From contig JAJFHX010000048.1 of NCBI GenBank assembly GCA_021775425.1, positions 1-45,444 on the forward strand: 45,444 bases of DNA, in the 5' to 3' direction. The notes beneath the pieces were generated by a model. The model was not told the origin of the DNA and made no database searches. It was given only the letters and a program-made list of their open reading frames with translations. Source of the stretch: Hyphomicrobiales bacterium (GTDB taxonomy: Bacteria; Pseudomonadota; Alphaproteobacteria; Rhizobiales; HXMU1428-3). The position numbers and the translations under genes are program-made. Shown here one piece after another: positions 32,743 to 42,699 of the stretch (its first letter is position 1; each line of letters starts with the position of its first letter).

Positions 32743-32778
32743 ATAAAAGCACCGCCAGATTAATCTCTGGCAGTGCTT
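32743..32778 (-). terminator. Leftward rho-independent terminator after the SleB-type gene
   Basis: On the minus strand AAGCACTGCCAGA pairs with TCTGGCGGTGCTT (one G-U pair) and is followed by TTATTTT. It separates the converging nad operon and hydrolase gene. Confidence 0.75.
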
Positions 32779-32829
32779 AAATCTAAATTATGGTCGTCCG
32801 CTTCTCTAAGACAATCTTATTATCAGATC

Positions 32830-33984
32830 TTATTGAATAGCTGCCACTTCTGTTGGCCGGGCAAAGAACTTCGCACGGTAAAAAATGTGCACACCAATCT
32901 GCTTGATCAGCTTCATAGAACGGCGCCATGATGGCTTAACATAATTTGCATGATAGTGGCTGGCATAACCAATATCTTTCAGCCATACTTTGCCATCTGT
33001 AACCTTTCTGGCAAGGTCCATCGCAATCACCCAGCGCTTCTTATCTCTTGGCTTATCAGCCGCGCCGTCACAGGCAAATGAGAACTGGCAGGCATTGCGC
33101 TTATGCGCCCCTTCATAGACCACACCACAAACAGTGTCGGCATAATACGAGCTGCGCACCCGGTTCATAATCACCTGGGCTACAGCCAGTTGGCCTTTAA
33201 CAGGTTCACTGCGTGCTTCAAAATAAATCGCAGTTGCAAGGCAGCGATGTTCACGCTTACGAAATTCGTGTTCGGTCAGGCCACCAAAAAACTTTCGCGC
33301 ACCGGCACCGGCTGTAACAGAAGCAACATGCTTCACTTCAAGGCCGGTATAATCAGGCTTTTCACCAGATTCGATTTTAGTATTAACCCGTGCCACATCT
33401 TTTCTGATCTGGCCCCCAACATGTTTGCGGTCCATTCCAAAATGCGCATCTCTGTGCATATCAAACACACCAGCAACACGTTTCTGGCTGATGATCGGTA
33501 ATCCGGCAGTGACCTTCTGTGGCACTCTGATGCCCACAGGATCCGGCGCAACAGCTAGACCTTTAACACTCTGCCGGTTGCTTTTACCTTCACGGTTCAC
33601 TTGTTGAACCAGTTCATATGTATTGTTCACGGTCTCGGCCTGAACAATATTTTCACTTTCTATCTCTTGCTGAGCCAGTCTGCGCCGCTCTTCATAATCA
33701 CCATTATTGGCAACACGCTGGCGATATAGCAAATCAGCGCGCGGCCCTTTGCCTTTAATATCAAACAAATCATTCGCTTCAGCAATAATTGGAAGAATTG
33801 GCTGTGTCGCATCAGGAATCTTGCCATCATAATCACCCCCCTTACCAGAGAGAGACATTTCAAGATTCAACCGATAAACTTTCAGCATATCTCCATTCCC
33901 GGCTATATAGCCAAGTCCAAGCAACGGCACCGCCAAAGCAGCAATTGCTAAATAATGGAGTGGTGACAAAATAATACGGGACAT
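32830..33984 (-). CDS. SleB/CwlJ-type cell wall hydrolase (Hydrolase_2)
   Basis: 384 residues. An N-terminal hydrophobic segment (about 9-29) is a signal anchor, so the enzyme acts in the periplasm. Residues about 30-250 are a variable linker. The catalytic domain at about 255-375 has CLATAIYFEARSEPVKGQLAVAQVIMNRV (the glutamate in FEARSE is the likely catalytic acid), CGVVYEG and CQFSFACDG. In alphaproteobacteria such enzymes cut peptidoglycan as lytic transglycosylase-like hydrolases; they have no link to sporulation. It is single-gene, with a terminator downstream. Confidence 0.88.
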   Translation of the reverse strand: MSRIILSPLHYLAIAALAVPLLGLGYIAGNGDMLKVYRLNLEMSLSGKGGDYDGKIPDATQPILPIIAEANDLFDIKGKGPRADLLYRQRVANNGDYEERRRLAQQEIESENIVQAETVNNTYELVQQVNREGKSNRQSVKGLAVAPDPVGIRVPQKVTAGLPIISQKRVAGVFDMHRDAHFGMDRKHVGGQIRKDVARVNTKIESGEKPDYTGLEVKHVASVTAGAGARKFFGGLTEHEFRKREHRCLATAIYFEARSEPVKGQLAVAQVIMNRVRSSYYADTVCGVVYEGAHKRNACQFSFACDGAADKPRDKKRWVIAMDLARKVTDGKVWLKDIGYASHYHANYVKPSWRRSMKLIKQIGVHIFYRAKFFARPTEVAAIQ

Positions 33985-34420
33985 ACCCTAAAACCCTACT
34001 TACCTGTTAATTTTAAATCGCATCTGAGAAAGTTACGTAGCAATATAAAACGCTCATGTGTTTAATTTGCCAATAAATGATTAACAAACGTTAATTCTGG
34101 CAACAATATGTAAACAACTTATTGATTGATTCTCAATATTCCCATCAGATGCTCATCCGGACTATCCAGATATTTCAGAACTGCTTTGTACATGCTGCGT
34201 CGCAGCAATGCAACCAAAAATGCTGCGCTGCGGCGAGGTTAATTTTTTTTACAATAAAAACAATCAGATAACATTGCACAACTAAATTTCATCGTGATAA
34301 TAAGTACAATCTCTGCCTTCTCAAGGCCACATTATGACGCATCTAACATCTGTCAGTTAAAACTGCACATTCAGCACTCAATCTGACAGCAGGGCAAACA
34401 AACACAAAATATAGGGAATT
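33985..34420. promoter_or_regulatory. Intergenic region upstream of the hydrolase gene, with palindromes
   Basis: 430 bp without a gene. ATTAAC-N4-GTTAAT (34080-34095) is a perfect inverted repeat resembling a CtrA site, but with a TTAA-N6-TTAA spacing instead of N7. TGCTGCG-T-CGCAGCA (34193-34207) contains CTGC-N3-GCAG, the form bound by PhaR in some relatives, and TGCTGCG recurs at 34230. It must hold the promoter for the hydrolase on the minus strand. Confidence 0.4.
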
Positions 34421-35503
34421 TCACCCCTTAAATGACAATATCAGCCCATTTTTTAATAACTGTTGCTTTTTAAACGGCCCCGAATCTTCAGCAATAAGCG
34501 CTTCAAAATTCAGAGTCTCAGCAACCAAAGCCAGACCTTGCTGACCATAATCTTTTAAAATCTCTCCTTCGAGCCATTTTATCGCTTGTTGCGCACGTCG
34601 GGAAGCTAAGCCCGTCTCTTTCCTTAAAACGATATCACCAGCTTCACTGGTAGCATCCGGAACTTCAGTTTCAAGCAAATCACTCTCTGACAACAAGGAA
34701 TAATGATCGTCTATGGCCGTAATAAGACCATCAAGACCCTGATCTTTCAGTGCCGAAACGGTCAGCACAACCGGCCCATTTTGTCTGCTGTCAGTATTAG
34801 TCAGGGACAGCGCCCCCTTTAGGTCTGCTACCGCCCGTGAGACAATAGGCCCGATATCACCCTTGGTGACAACCGCAATATCCGGAATTTCCATAATTCC
34901 CGATTTCATAAACTGAAGACTGTCACCCGAGCCCGGCTGTACACAAAGCACAACACTATCAGCATGCGCAGTGATATCCGCTTCTGATTGACCAACACCT
35001 ACAGTTTCAATCAGCACCACATCAAATATTGCCCGCATCAGAACAAGCGCCGGAAAAGTAAGTTGTGAAACTCCGCCCAATTGGCCCCGGCTGGCAAGTG
35101 AGCGCACAAAAATTCCCTGATCCTCAGGATCAGTGATCATCCGCGTCCTGTCTCCCAGCAACGCGCCTCCGCTTTTTTTCGAAGATGGGTCAACCGCAAT
35201 CACCCCAACCGTTTTACCACTTGCCCGCCAGGCAGCAATCAGCTTATTGATCAGCGTCGATTTGCCAACCCCCGGCGGTCCGGTAAAACCAACAACATGC
35301 GCTTTCGGGTTAAGATAAGCCTCATCCAGCAATGCAGTAACCCTTGCTTCATGAAACGAATGCTCAGCCAGAGCCAGCACATCAGAAAGCGCCCGCTTTC
35401 CACCGCGCCGAATAGTTTCAATGGTCAAATCATGTTGCATAGCGGTCAGATCAGTATCAGGGTTGAACGCAAATCTTAAAGTCTTATGACGGAGCTGCTT
35501 CAT
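34421..35503 (-). CDS. meaB: MeaB/ArgK-type GTPase (methylmalonyl-CoA mutase chaperone)
   Basis: 360 residues, with the start inside the last 20 bases of ppdK. MeaB protects and reloads B12-dependent mutases. The P-loop is GFTGPPGVGKSTLINKL (about residues 72-88), followed by VIAVDPSSKKSGGALLGDRTRM, DVVLIETVGVGQSEADI, TKGD and the family tail LASRRAQQAIKWL. The Asp and NKxD-like signatures for GTP are present (VVTKGD). A later Met at codon 22 is also possible. Methylmalonyl-CoA mutase is not in this window. Confidence 0.87.
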   Translation of the reverse strand: MKQLRHKTLRFAFNPDTDLTAMQHDLTIETIRRGGKRALSDVLALAEHSFHEARVTALLDEAYLNPKAHVVGFTGPPGVGKSTLINKLIAAWRASGKTVGVIAVDPSSKKSGGALLGDRTRMITDPEDQGIFVRSLASRGQLGGVSQLTFPALVLMRAIFDVVLIETVGVGQSEADITAHADSVVLCVQPGSGDSLQFMKSGIMEIPDIAVVTKGDIGPIVSRAVADLKGALSLTNTDSRQNGPVVLTVSALKDQGLDGLITAIDDHYSLLSESDLLETEVPDATSEAGDIVLRKETGLASRRAQQAIKWLEGEILKDYGQQGLALVAETLNFEALIAEDSGPFKKQQLLKNGLILSFKG

Positions 35504-38195
35504 TCGCTCTTATCCGTGCTTGCGCAGCGGCAAGCCGGGCAACCGGCACACGAAATGGCGAACAGGAAATATAATCAAGCTGAGCCTTTTCAAAAAACTC
35601 AATCGAAGCCGGGTCACCACCATGTTCACCGCAAATCCCCATCTTCATATTTTCACGCGTAAGCCGACCAGCATCAACAGCCATATCAACCAGCATCCCG
35701 ACGCCCGATTGGTCAAGGCTGATAAAGGGGTCAACTTCCAATATGCCAGATGCTGTATATTCATTCAGAATAGAATTCGCATCATCCCGGCTCAGGCCAA
35801 AAGTCGTCTGGGTCAGATCATTGGTACCAAAAGAAAAGAACTCAGCCGTTTTGGCAATTTCACCTGCCATCAGCGCAGCTCGTGGCAGCTCAATCATGGT
35901 GCCGACATCATAATCAACCCGGGCACCGCGCTCTTCAAAAACTTTTTCAGCCGTTTTATCAATCACCAACTTCAAACGATCAAACTCATTTGATGTCGCA
36001 ATCAGCGGAATCATGATTTCAGGATGAACCGTTTCCTCACCTGAAGATCTGTCCAGCGCAGCCTCAAAAATAGCCCGCGCCTGCATCTCAGTAATTTCAG
36101 GGTAGCTGATCGCCAACCGGCAACCCCGGTGTCCTAGCATCGGGTTAAATTCTTTCAGCTCATCAACCCGCGCCTTAATATCAGCAGCTTCTATACCCAG
36201 ATGCTCAGAAAGCACGTCAATATCCGCCTGCTCATGCGGCAAAAATTCATGAAGTGGCGGATCCAGCAAACGGATAGTAACAGGCAAATCCCCCATTAAT
36301 GAAAATAGCTCAGAAAAATCAGACCGCTGCATCGGTAACAATTTTTCAAGCGCCACCCGGCGCCCGGCTTCATCACGCGCCAAAATCATTTCTCTCATCG
36401 CCATGATGCGGCTGGTTTCAAAAAACATATGCTCAGTCCGGCAAAGGCCTATGCCCTCAGCACCAAACTTCAAAGCCTGCTCCGTCTCCCGGGCCGTTTC
36501 CGCATTCGCTCTGACCTTCATCCGGCGGATGCTATCCGCCCAGCTCATCAACGCGCCAAAATCACCCGTTAACTCAGCCTGACGCATCGGGTGTTCTCCC
36601 ATCAGCACTTCACCGCTTGAGCCATCAATCGTCAGCAAATCACCTTCAGAAAGCGTCACCGCCCCAATGCGCATCTGTCTTTGTTTTATATCTATTTTGA
36701 GTGCGCCTGCACCAGATACACAAGGTCGCCCCATACCCCGGGCAACCACAGCCGCATGGCTGGTCATCCCGCCGCGCGCCGTTAAAATACCGGTTGCCGC
36801 ATGCATACCGTGAATATCTTCCGGGCTGGTTTCAATCCTGACCAGCAAAACATCTTTACCAAGGCCAGCTTGTTTTTCAGCTTCATCAGCATCAAAAACA
36901 ATAATCCCCGCCGCCGCACCGGGAGATGCCGGCAAGCCTTTCGTTAACACCTTGCGCTCAACACTGTCATCTAGTGTCGGATGCAAAAGCTGGTCAAGCG
37001 CTCTCGGGTCAATTCGCAAAATAGCTTCTTCCTTGCTGATCAGCCCCTCATTCGCCATATCAACGGCCATTTTTACAGCAGCGCCCGTCGTCCGTTTGCC
37101 AGAGCGGGTCTGTAACATCCAGAGCTTGCCGTCCTGAATGGTAAATTCAATGTCCTGACAATCCCGGTAATGCTTTTCAAGCCGGTCAGTAATCGCAACA
37201 AATTCAGCAAAAGCCTCAGGCATCACTTTTTCAAGCGAGGGGCTGTCATCATCAGATTTATCCCGCGCAGCTTCAGTCAGTGGTTGCGGCGTCCTGATGC
37301 CAGCCACCACATCTTCCCCCTGCGCATTTACCAGAAACTCACCATAAAGCTCATTTTCACCGGTTGCCGGGTTGCGGGTAAAAGCCACACCAGTGGCACT
37401 GCTGTCACCCATATTGCCAAACACCATCGCCTGCACATTCACAGCCGTTCCCCATTCATGGGAAATATCATGCAGCATCCGGTATGTATCCGCCCGGCGC
37501 GATTGCCATGAAAGAAACACAGCCTTAATCGCCCCCCACAACTGCTCATAGACATCAACTGGAAATGGCTCACCATGATGCTCCACAACACAAGCCTTGA
37601 ACTGCTCAATAATATCAGCCCAGTCTTCAGCACTCAGCTCCGTATCACGTTGAAATCCATTAAGGTTTTTATAATCCTCAAGAATGTCTTCAAAGTAATC
37701 ATGGTCAACTTCAAGCACAACAGAAGCATACATCTGAATAAACCGGCGATAGCTGTCATAAGCAAACCGCCTGTCACCCGACCAGAGCGCCAGACCTTCA
37801 ACCGTTTCATCATTGAGGCCAATGTTAAGCACGGTGTCCATCATTCCCGGCATAGAAACCCGCGCACCAGAGCGAACTGAAACAAGAAGCGGTTTTTCCT
37901 TGTTGCCATATTGAGAGCCAACAATTTCACCAACCCGCTTCAAAGCGATTTCCGTTTGTTCCTGAAGACCAGAAGGCAGCGTTTTTTCATTTTTATAAAA
38001 GGCGCTGCACACTTCTGTGCTGATCGTAAATCCGGGCGGCACCGGCAAGCCAATACTGGCCATTTCAGCAAGGTTCGCCCCCTTGCCACCAAGCAGGTCA
38101 CGGTCAACGGCACTGCCATCAGCACTGCCGCCACCAAATTGATAAACCCATTGTGGAATATTGGAATTGGCAGGCGTGCCAATTGTATGAGACAT
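35484..38195 (-). CDS. ppdK: Pyruvate, phosphate dikinase
   Basis: 903 residues, normal for bacterial PPDK. It interconverts pyruvate, ATP and phosphate with PEP, AMP and pyrophosphate. The N-terminal nucleotide domain has LLGGKGANLAEM (34-46) and SVRSGARVSMPGMMDT (106-121). The phosphohistidine is His480 in RGGMTSHAAVVARGMG. The PEP domain has GIGLCRTEHMF, LDPPLHEFLP, EIMIPLI and the C-terminal CGEHGGDP with the catalytic Cys. meaB follows with a 20-base overlap. Confidence 0.97.
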   Translation of the reverse strand: MSHTIGTPANSNIPQWVYQFGGGSADGSAVDRDLLGGKGANLAEMASIGLPVPPGFTISTEVCSAFYKNEKTLPSGLQEQTEIALKRVGEIVGSQYGNKEKPLLVSVRSGARVSMPGMMDTVLNIGLNDETVEGLALWSGDRRFAYDSYRRFIQMYASVVLEVDHDYFEDILEDYKNLNGFQRDTELSAEDWADIIEQFKACVVEHHGEPFPVDVYEQLWGAIKAVFLSWQSRRADTYRMLHDISHEWGTAVNVQAMVFGNMGDSSATGVAFTRNPATGENELYGEFLVNAQGEDVVAGIRTPQPLTEAARDKSDDDSPSLEKVMPEAFAEFVAITDRLEKHYRDCQDIEFTIQDGKLWMLQTRSGKRTTGAAVKMAVDMANEGLISKEEAILRIDPRALDQLLHPTLDDSVERKVLTKGLPASPGAAAGIIVFDADEAEKQAGLGKDVLLVRIETSPEDIHGMHAATGILTARGGMTSHAAVVARGMGRPCVSGAGALKIDIKQRQMRIGAVTLSEGDLLTIDGSSGEVLMGEHPMRQAELTGDFGALMSWADSIRRMKVRANAETARETEQALKFGAEGIGLCRTEHMFFETSRIMAMREMILARDEAGRRVALEKLLPMQRSDFSELFSLMGDLPVTIRLLDPPLHEFLPHEQADIDVLSEHLGIEAADIKARVDELKEFNPMLGHRGCRLAISYPEITEMQARAIFEAALDRSSGEETVHPEIMIPLIATSNEFDRLKLVIDKTAEKVFEERGARVDYDVGTMIELPRAALMAGEIAKTAEFFSFGTNDLTQTTFGLSRDDANSILNEYTASGILEVDPFISLDQSGVGMLVDMAVDAGRLTRENMKMGICGEHGGDPASIEFFEKAQLDYISCSPFRVPVARLAAAQARIRANEAAPS

Positions 38196-38324
38196 AACGC
38201 AAAAGCCTTTTATTTTGAAAGCTGTGTTTTTTTAACGGAGTTTAGTCGGCCCGTCCATGAAGAGCAATCAATCAGTTCCATTTAACAGGAAAAAACGCCT
38301 CAACTGCGCGAAATATCAGCAGAA

Positions 38325-38753
38325 TTAAACAGCGCCGGTGGCTGGCTGGTAATATCCGGATGAAAGCATCCATTGCGGGTCAACACTATGCTGATAAATA
38401 TAAACCCAGGCCCTGTAATCATTGCCATCCGTATCACGAACAGTGGCAATCACCCGTGTAAATTCATGCGGCAAATCGTCGTCAGCTGCGCAACCTTCAT
38501 ATGCATCAAGTAAAGAAAGCAACGCATTGGGGCGAAGAATTTCATAAATCTCGCCATAAACAGCCGTCCCGCAATCTTCTAACACCAGACCAGGATAAGG
38601 GCCAATATCATAAATTCGCCCGGCAATAATCGCCTCGGCAACATAATTTGCGTGCGCTCGCATCATCGCCCCCATCGGGTTAGCAATGCTGCGTTTTAAT
38701 GTGCCATAAACAAAAAGATATTGTTTTTCAGGATTTTGTTCCAAAGCATCCAT
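38325..38753 (-). CDS. Gamma-glutamylcyclotransferase-like protein
   Basis: 142 residues from the ATG at 38753 (MDALEQNPEK). An ATG nine codons earlier and a TTG 25 codons earlier are possible, and no ribosome site decides. The fold is identified by FVYGTLKRSIANP (the substrate-binding YGTL loop), RIYDIGPYPGLV, AVYGEIYEI, LSLLDAYEGC with its catalytic Glu, and AWVYIYQ. The family makes 5-oxoproline from gamma-glutamyl compounds, but substrates vary, so the reaction is uncertain. Confidence 0.8.
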   Translation of the reverse strand: MDALEQNPEKQYLFVYGTLKRSIANPMGAMMRAHANYVAEAIIAGRIYDIGPYPGLVLEDCGTAVYGEIYEILRPNALLSLLDAYEGCAADDDLPHEFTRVIATVRDTDGNDYRAWVYIYQHSVDPQWMLSSGYYQPATGAV

Positions 38754-38976
38754 CTCACAAATCAGCCCCACACAAATCATCTGAAGGCTTTTCAAAAGGC
38801 CCCCAGAGAATTTATCAAATAGAATCAATTACAATCATAATATGAGATGGGCAAAAAGTCATGCCGGACAACACAGCTTTTTTAGTTCCCACAAATTAAA
38901 GCTTGCCCACAACCAAACAAGAACGCGCCAGCCCTCACCAGCAAAAGAGCCGGCACCCTTAAAAACGGTCATGAAC

Positions 38977-39885
38977 TCACATCAATTCACCGCTCGCCAC
39001 AAGAACAGCCTTGCCCCCAACTCTGACCTTCTTAATTGCCCGGTTAGAAAATTCGATTTCAAGTTTAATCTGGCTCGGCCGGCCCATTTCATACCCTTGC
39101 TCAATGGTCGTCTCAAACGAAGGCTGCCCGTCAATTTCAAATTTTTGCACAACCGCCGCAAAGCTGGCCGCCGCACTCCCCGTCGCCGCATCCTCATCAA
39201 ACCCAAGCGAAGGCGCAAACATCCGCGCATGAAAACCGCTTGTTGCTAAAACACCATCCCGGCAATAAACATAAATCCCCATTGGTTCAAACTTACCAAA
39301 CGCCTGATCCCAGTAAGAAAAATCTGGTGATACCTCCCGCACCACCTGAATATTCTTCATCGGCACAAACAACATTTTCGGCCCCGTTTGAACCATCATC
39401 ATTTTGTGGTTTTCAAAGCCAATATCCATCAGCGAGACAGAAAGCGCATCCGCCACCAGGTCAGCTTCCGGAACACCTTCCAACACTTCAGGCAACGAAG
39501 GCGCGTCAAACTCAGCATATGATGCTTTCCCCGTACCAATTGAAATCGCACACCTGACCGGCCCAAGCTGCTCATCAAGCACTAGCAGAACATCCTGCGC
39601 GCAATCATTTTCCCGCGCCTTCGCTTCACCAAGAAACACCGCCACACCAACTGTCGGATGCCCGGCAAAAGGAATTTCGCCAGCAAGCGTGAAAATTCTC
39701 AATTTCGCAGCCGCCGTCGGGATCTCGCTTTTTTGTAAAAACACCGTTTCAGAATAACCAAACTCTTTGGTTATCTTCATCATCTCTTCAGATGTCAGGT
39801 CATCCGCATCTTCAACAACCGCCAGTTGATTGCCGCTATAAGCCTCACCCGTAAATACATCCAGAATATGAAATTTCCGCCCCAT
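38977..39885 (-). CDS. PhzF-family isomerase or epimerase
   Basis: 302 residues with a GAGGGGG ribosome site. PhzF proteins have two similar alpha/beta halves and catalyse isomerisation with a Glu. Here are FHILDVFTGEAYSGNQLAVV (residues 5-24), FGYSETVFLQ with the likely catalytic Glu46, GEIPFAGHPTVG (69-80) and, in the second half, RMFAPSLGFDEDAATGSAAASFAAVV. Substrate unknown. No phenazine genes are near, so this is the generic housekeeping type. It is 220 bp upstream of the cyclotransferase gene on the same strand. Confidence 0.88.
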   Translation of the reverse strand: MGRKFHILDVFTGEAYSGNQLAVVEDADDLTSEEMMKITKEFGYSETVFLQKSEIPTAAAKLRIFTLAGEIPFAGHPTVGVAVFLGEAKARENDCAQDVLLVLDEQLGPVRCAISIGTGKASYAEFDAPSLPEVLEGVPEADLVADALSVSLMDIGFENHKMMMVQTGPKMLFVPMKNIQVVREVSPDFSYWDQAFGKFEPMGIYVYCRDGVLATSGFHARMFAPSLGFDEDAATGSAAASFAAVVQKFEIDGQPSFETTIEQGYEMGRPSQIKLEIEFSNRAIKKVRVGGKAVLVASGELM

Positions 39886-40029
39886 AAAATCCCCCTCAGA
39901 TATGGCAGTTAAAATATGACCATGCTGTCAAAATAACCCGCAAAGCAAACCATACCCTAACCCAACCACAGATAAAAAACACAAGCTAAATTGCTCTCAT
40001 TGCAACCATTGAACCTGAAACAGTTATAC

Positions 40030-40063
40030 AAAAAAAAGCGCCCCTTCAGCGAAAGGGCGCTTT
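40030..40063 (-). terminator. Rho-independent terminator after ilvC
   Basis: AAAGCGCCC (40035-40043) pairs with GGGCGCTTT (40055-40063). On the minus strand it is followed by a run of T, and it works in the leftward direction after the ilvC stop at 40088. Confidence 0.88.
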
Positions 40064-40087
40064 CATTGCTAATAAATTTAAGCATGC

Positions 40088-41116
<1,029 letters not shown>

Positions 41117-41229
41117 TTACCTTTTTCTAGTCATTCCTCCCCCGAGACGAACAGGGGCCCATACAATAAATTCCAACTTCGGTTATCAAACTTCAATTAA
41201 AAGGGGGGTAATACCACAGCCCCGCCTTG

Positions 41230-41967
41230 TCAATGACCGAGTTCACTTAAATAGCGTTTAACCGTCTCCTTAACGCCATAAATCAGACAATCAGCCGTAA
41301 AACAATGCCCAATCGAAGTCTCAGCAATATAAGGCACCCGTTGAATAAGCGCCGGCAAATTAAAAAGAGTAAGATCATGCCCGGCATTCACTTCAAGCCC
41401 GGCCTCACGTGCCGCGTCAGCAGTTGCCGAAATACGGTCCAGCTCAGCCTCAATTTGCGGCGCACTTTTCAGTGCTCCATACGGCCCGGTATAAATTTCA
41501 ATCCGGTCTGCCCCAACTTGAACAGCACTGGCAGCAACCAGAGGATCCGTGTCCACAAAAAGAGAGACCCGGCACGAAACCTCATGCGAAATTCCAATAA
41601 CCTTCTTTAACAAGTCTTCATTGGATAATATATCCCAGCCATGGTCAGAAGTATTCTGCATAGGATCATCCGGCACAAATGTCACCTGGTCAGGTTCAAT
41701 ATCCTGAATAAGCGCCATGAACCTGTCATCAGGATAGCCTTCAATATTAAATTCCTTACCCGCATATTCATGCCTGATCATTTCTTTCAGATCATAAACA
41801 TCCTGCCGGCGAATGTGTCGTTCATCCGGGCGCGGGTGAACCGTCAGCCCATTTGCCCCGGCATCAAGCGCCAACGCACCAATGCCCGTCACACTTGGCC
41901 ATGGCAAATCCCGCCGGTTCCGCAACATTGCAATCGCGTTCAAATTCACACTTAAATGAGTAGCCAT
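41230..41967 (-). CDS. pdxJ: Pyridoxine 5'-phosphate synthase PdxJ
   Basis: 245 residues from the ATG at 41967 (MATHLSVNLN), with AGGA nine bases upstream; a longer frame to 42015 is not conserved. It closes the pyridoxine ring from 3-amino-2-oxopropyl phosphate and deoxyxylulose phosphate. Motifs are LSVNLNAIAMLRNRR, GLTVHPRPDERHIR, FNIEGYPD, VTFVPDD, RVSLFVD, RIEIYTGPY and LEVNAGHDL. It lies between ilvH and ilvC; the enzymes of these pathways are not linked, but branched-chain aminotransferase needs PLP. Confidence 0.97.
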   Translation of the reverse strand: MATHLSVNLNAIAMLRNRRDLPWPSVTGIGALALDAGANGLTVHPRPDERHIRRQDVYDLKEMIRHEYAGKEFNIEGYPDDRFMALIQDIEPDQVTFVPDDPMQNTSDHGWDILSNEDLLKKVIGISHEVSCRVSLFVDTDPLVAASAVQVGADRIEIYTGPYGALKSAPQIEAELDRISATADAAREAGLEVNAGHDLTLFNLPALIQRVPYIAETSIGHCFTADCLIYGVKETVKRYLSELGH

Positions 41968-42045
41968 CAAACCGATCCTGAAATCTAAGCAGAAAAACCA
42001 AAAACAACAAAGCACGAGGCATTAAAAACAACCCGGTGCCATCAT

Positions 42046-42600
42046 CTATTTCTGATGATCATCCATCTTCTCAGGCCCACGAGATATCGCTGCGACACCG
42101 GTCCGCGCCACTTCCACCAGCCCGATCGGCTTCATCAGTTGAATAAACTGCTCAATCTTGCCGGACTTACCTGTAATCTCAAACACAAAATGGTCAGTTG
42201 AGGCATCAACCACCTGCGCCCGAAACGCCTCACCAAGCCGAAGCGCTTCCACCCGGTTTTCACCTTTGCCAACCACTTTCACCATGGCCAGCTCACGTTC
42301 AAGCGCTTTGCCCATCACAGTCAGGTCAGTCACATGATGCACAGGAATAAGCCGCATAAACTGCGCTTTAATCTGCTCAATCACCATCGGCGTGCCTTCG
42401 GTGACAACCGTAATTCGGGAAACATGGCGCTCATGTGATGTCTCGGTCACGGTTAAGCTGTCTATATTATAACCCCGACCGGAAAAAAGGCCGATCACCC
42501 GCGCCAGAACGCCAGGCTCATTATCAACTAGTGCGGATAATGTATGTTTTTCGGTCTGTTCTTCAACAACCGGTTTTAAAGTCTGAATAGAAGTGCTCAT
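42046..42600 (-). CDS. ilvH: Acetolactate synthase small regulatory subunit
   Basis: 184 residues. The subunit activates the catalytic subunit and carries valine feedback inhibition. The N-terminal ACT domain reads LSALVDNEPGVLARVIGLFSGRGYNIDSLTV (about residues 21-51), the second domain has MVKVVGKGENRVEALRL and ASTDHFVFEITGKSGKIEQFI, and the end has RTGVAAISRG. Length is as expected. It starts 99 bp after ilvI, likely in the same transcript. Confidence 0.97.
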   Translation of the reverse strand: MSTSIQTLKPVVEEQTEKHTLSALVDNEPGVLARVIGLFSGRGYNIDSLTVTETSHERHVSRITVVTEGTPMVIEQIKAQFMRLIPVHHVTDLTVMGKALERELAMVKVVGKGENRVEALRLGEAFRAQVVDASTDHFVFEITGKSGKIEQFIQLMKPIGLVEVARTGVAAISRGPEKMDDHQK

Positions 42601-42699
42601 GATAAGGACTCAGTCTGAATATAATTTAAAATCAATATTTTAGGGTATTTCACCAGAAAGTCAGGCTCCGAAAGTCTGGCCTCAAAAGAAGGGTAAGCG

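Noticed and set aside
34080..34095. Full CtrA site TTAA-N7-TTAA before the hydrolase gene
   Set aside because: The spacing is six, not seven; it is listed only as an inverted repeat.
38842..39249. 135-codon plus-strand frame opposite the PhzF gene
   Set aside because: It lies antisense to a clear PhzF coding region and has no family resemblance.
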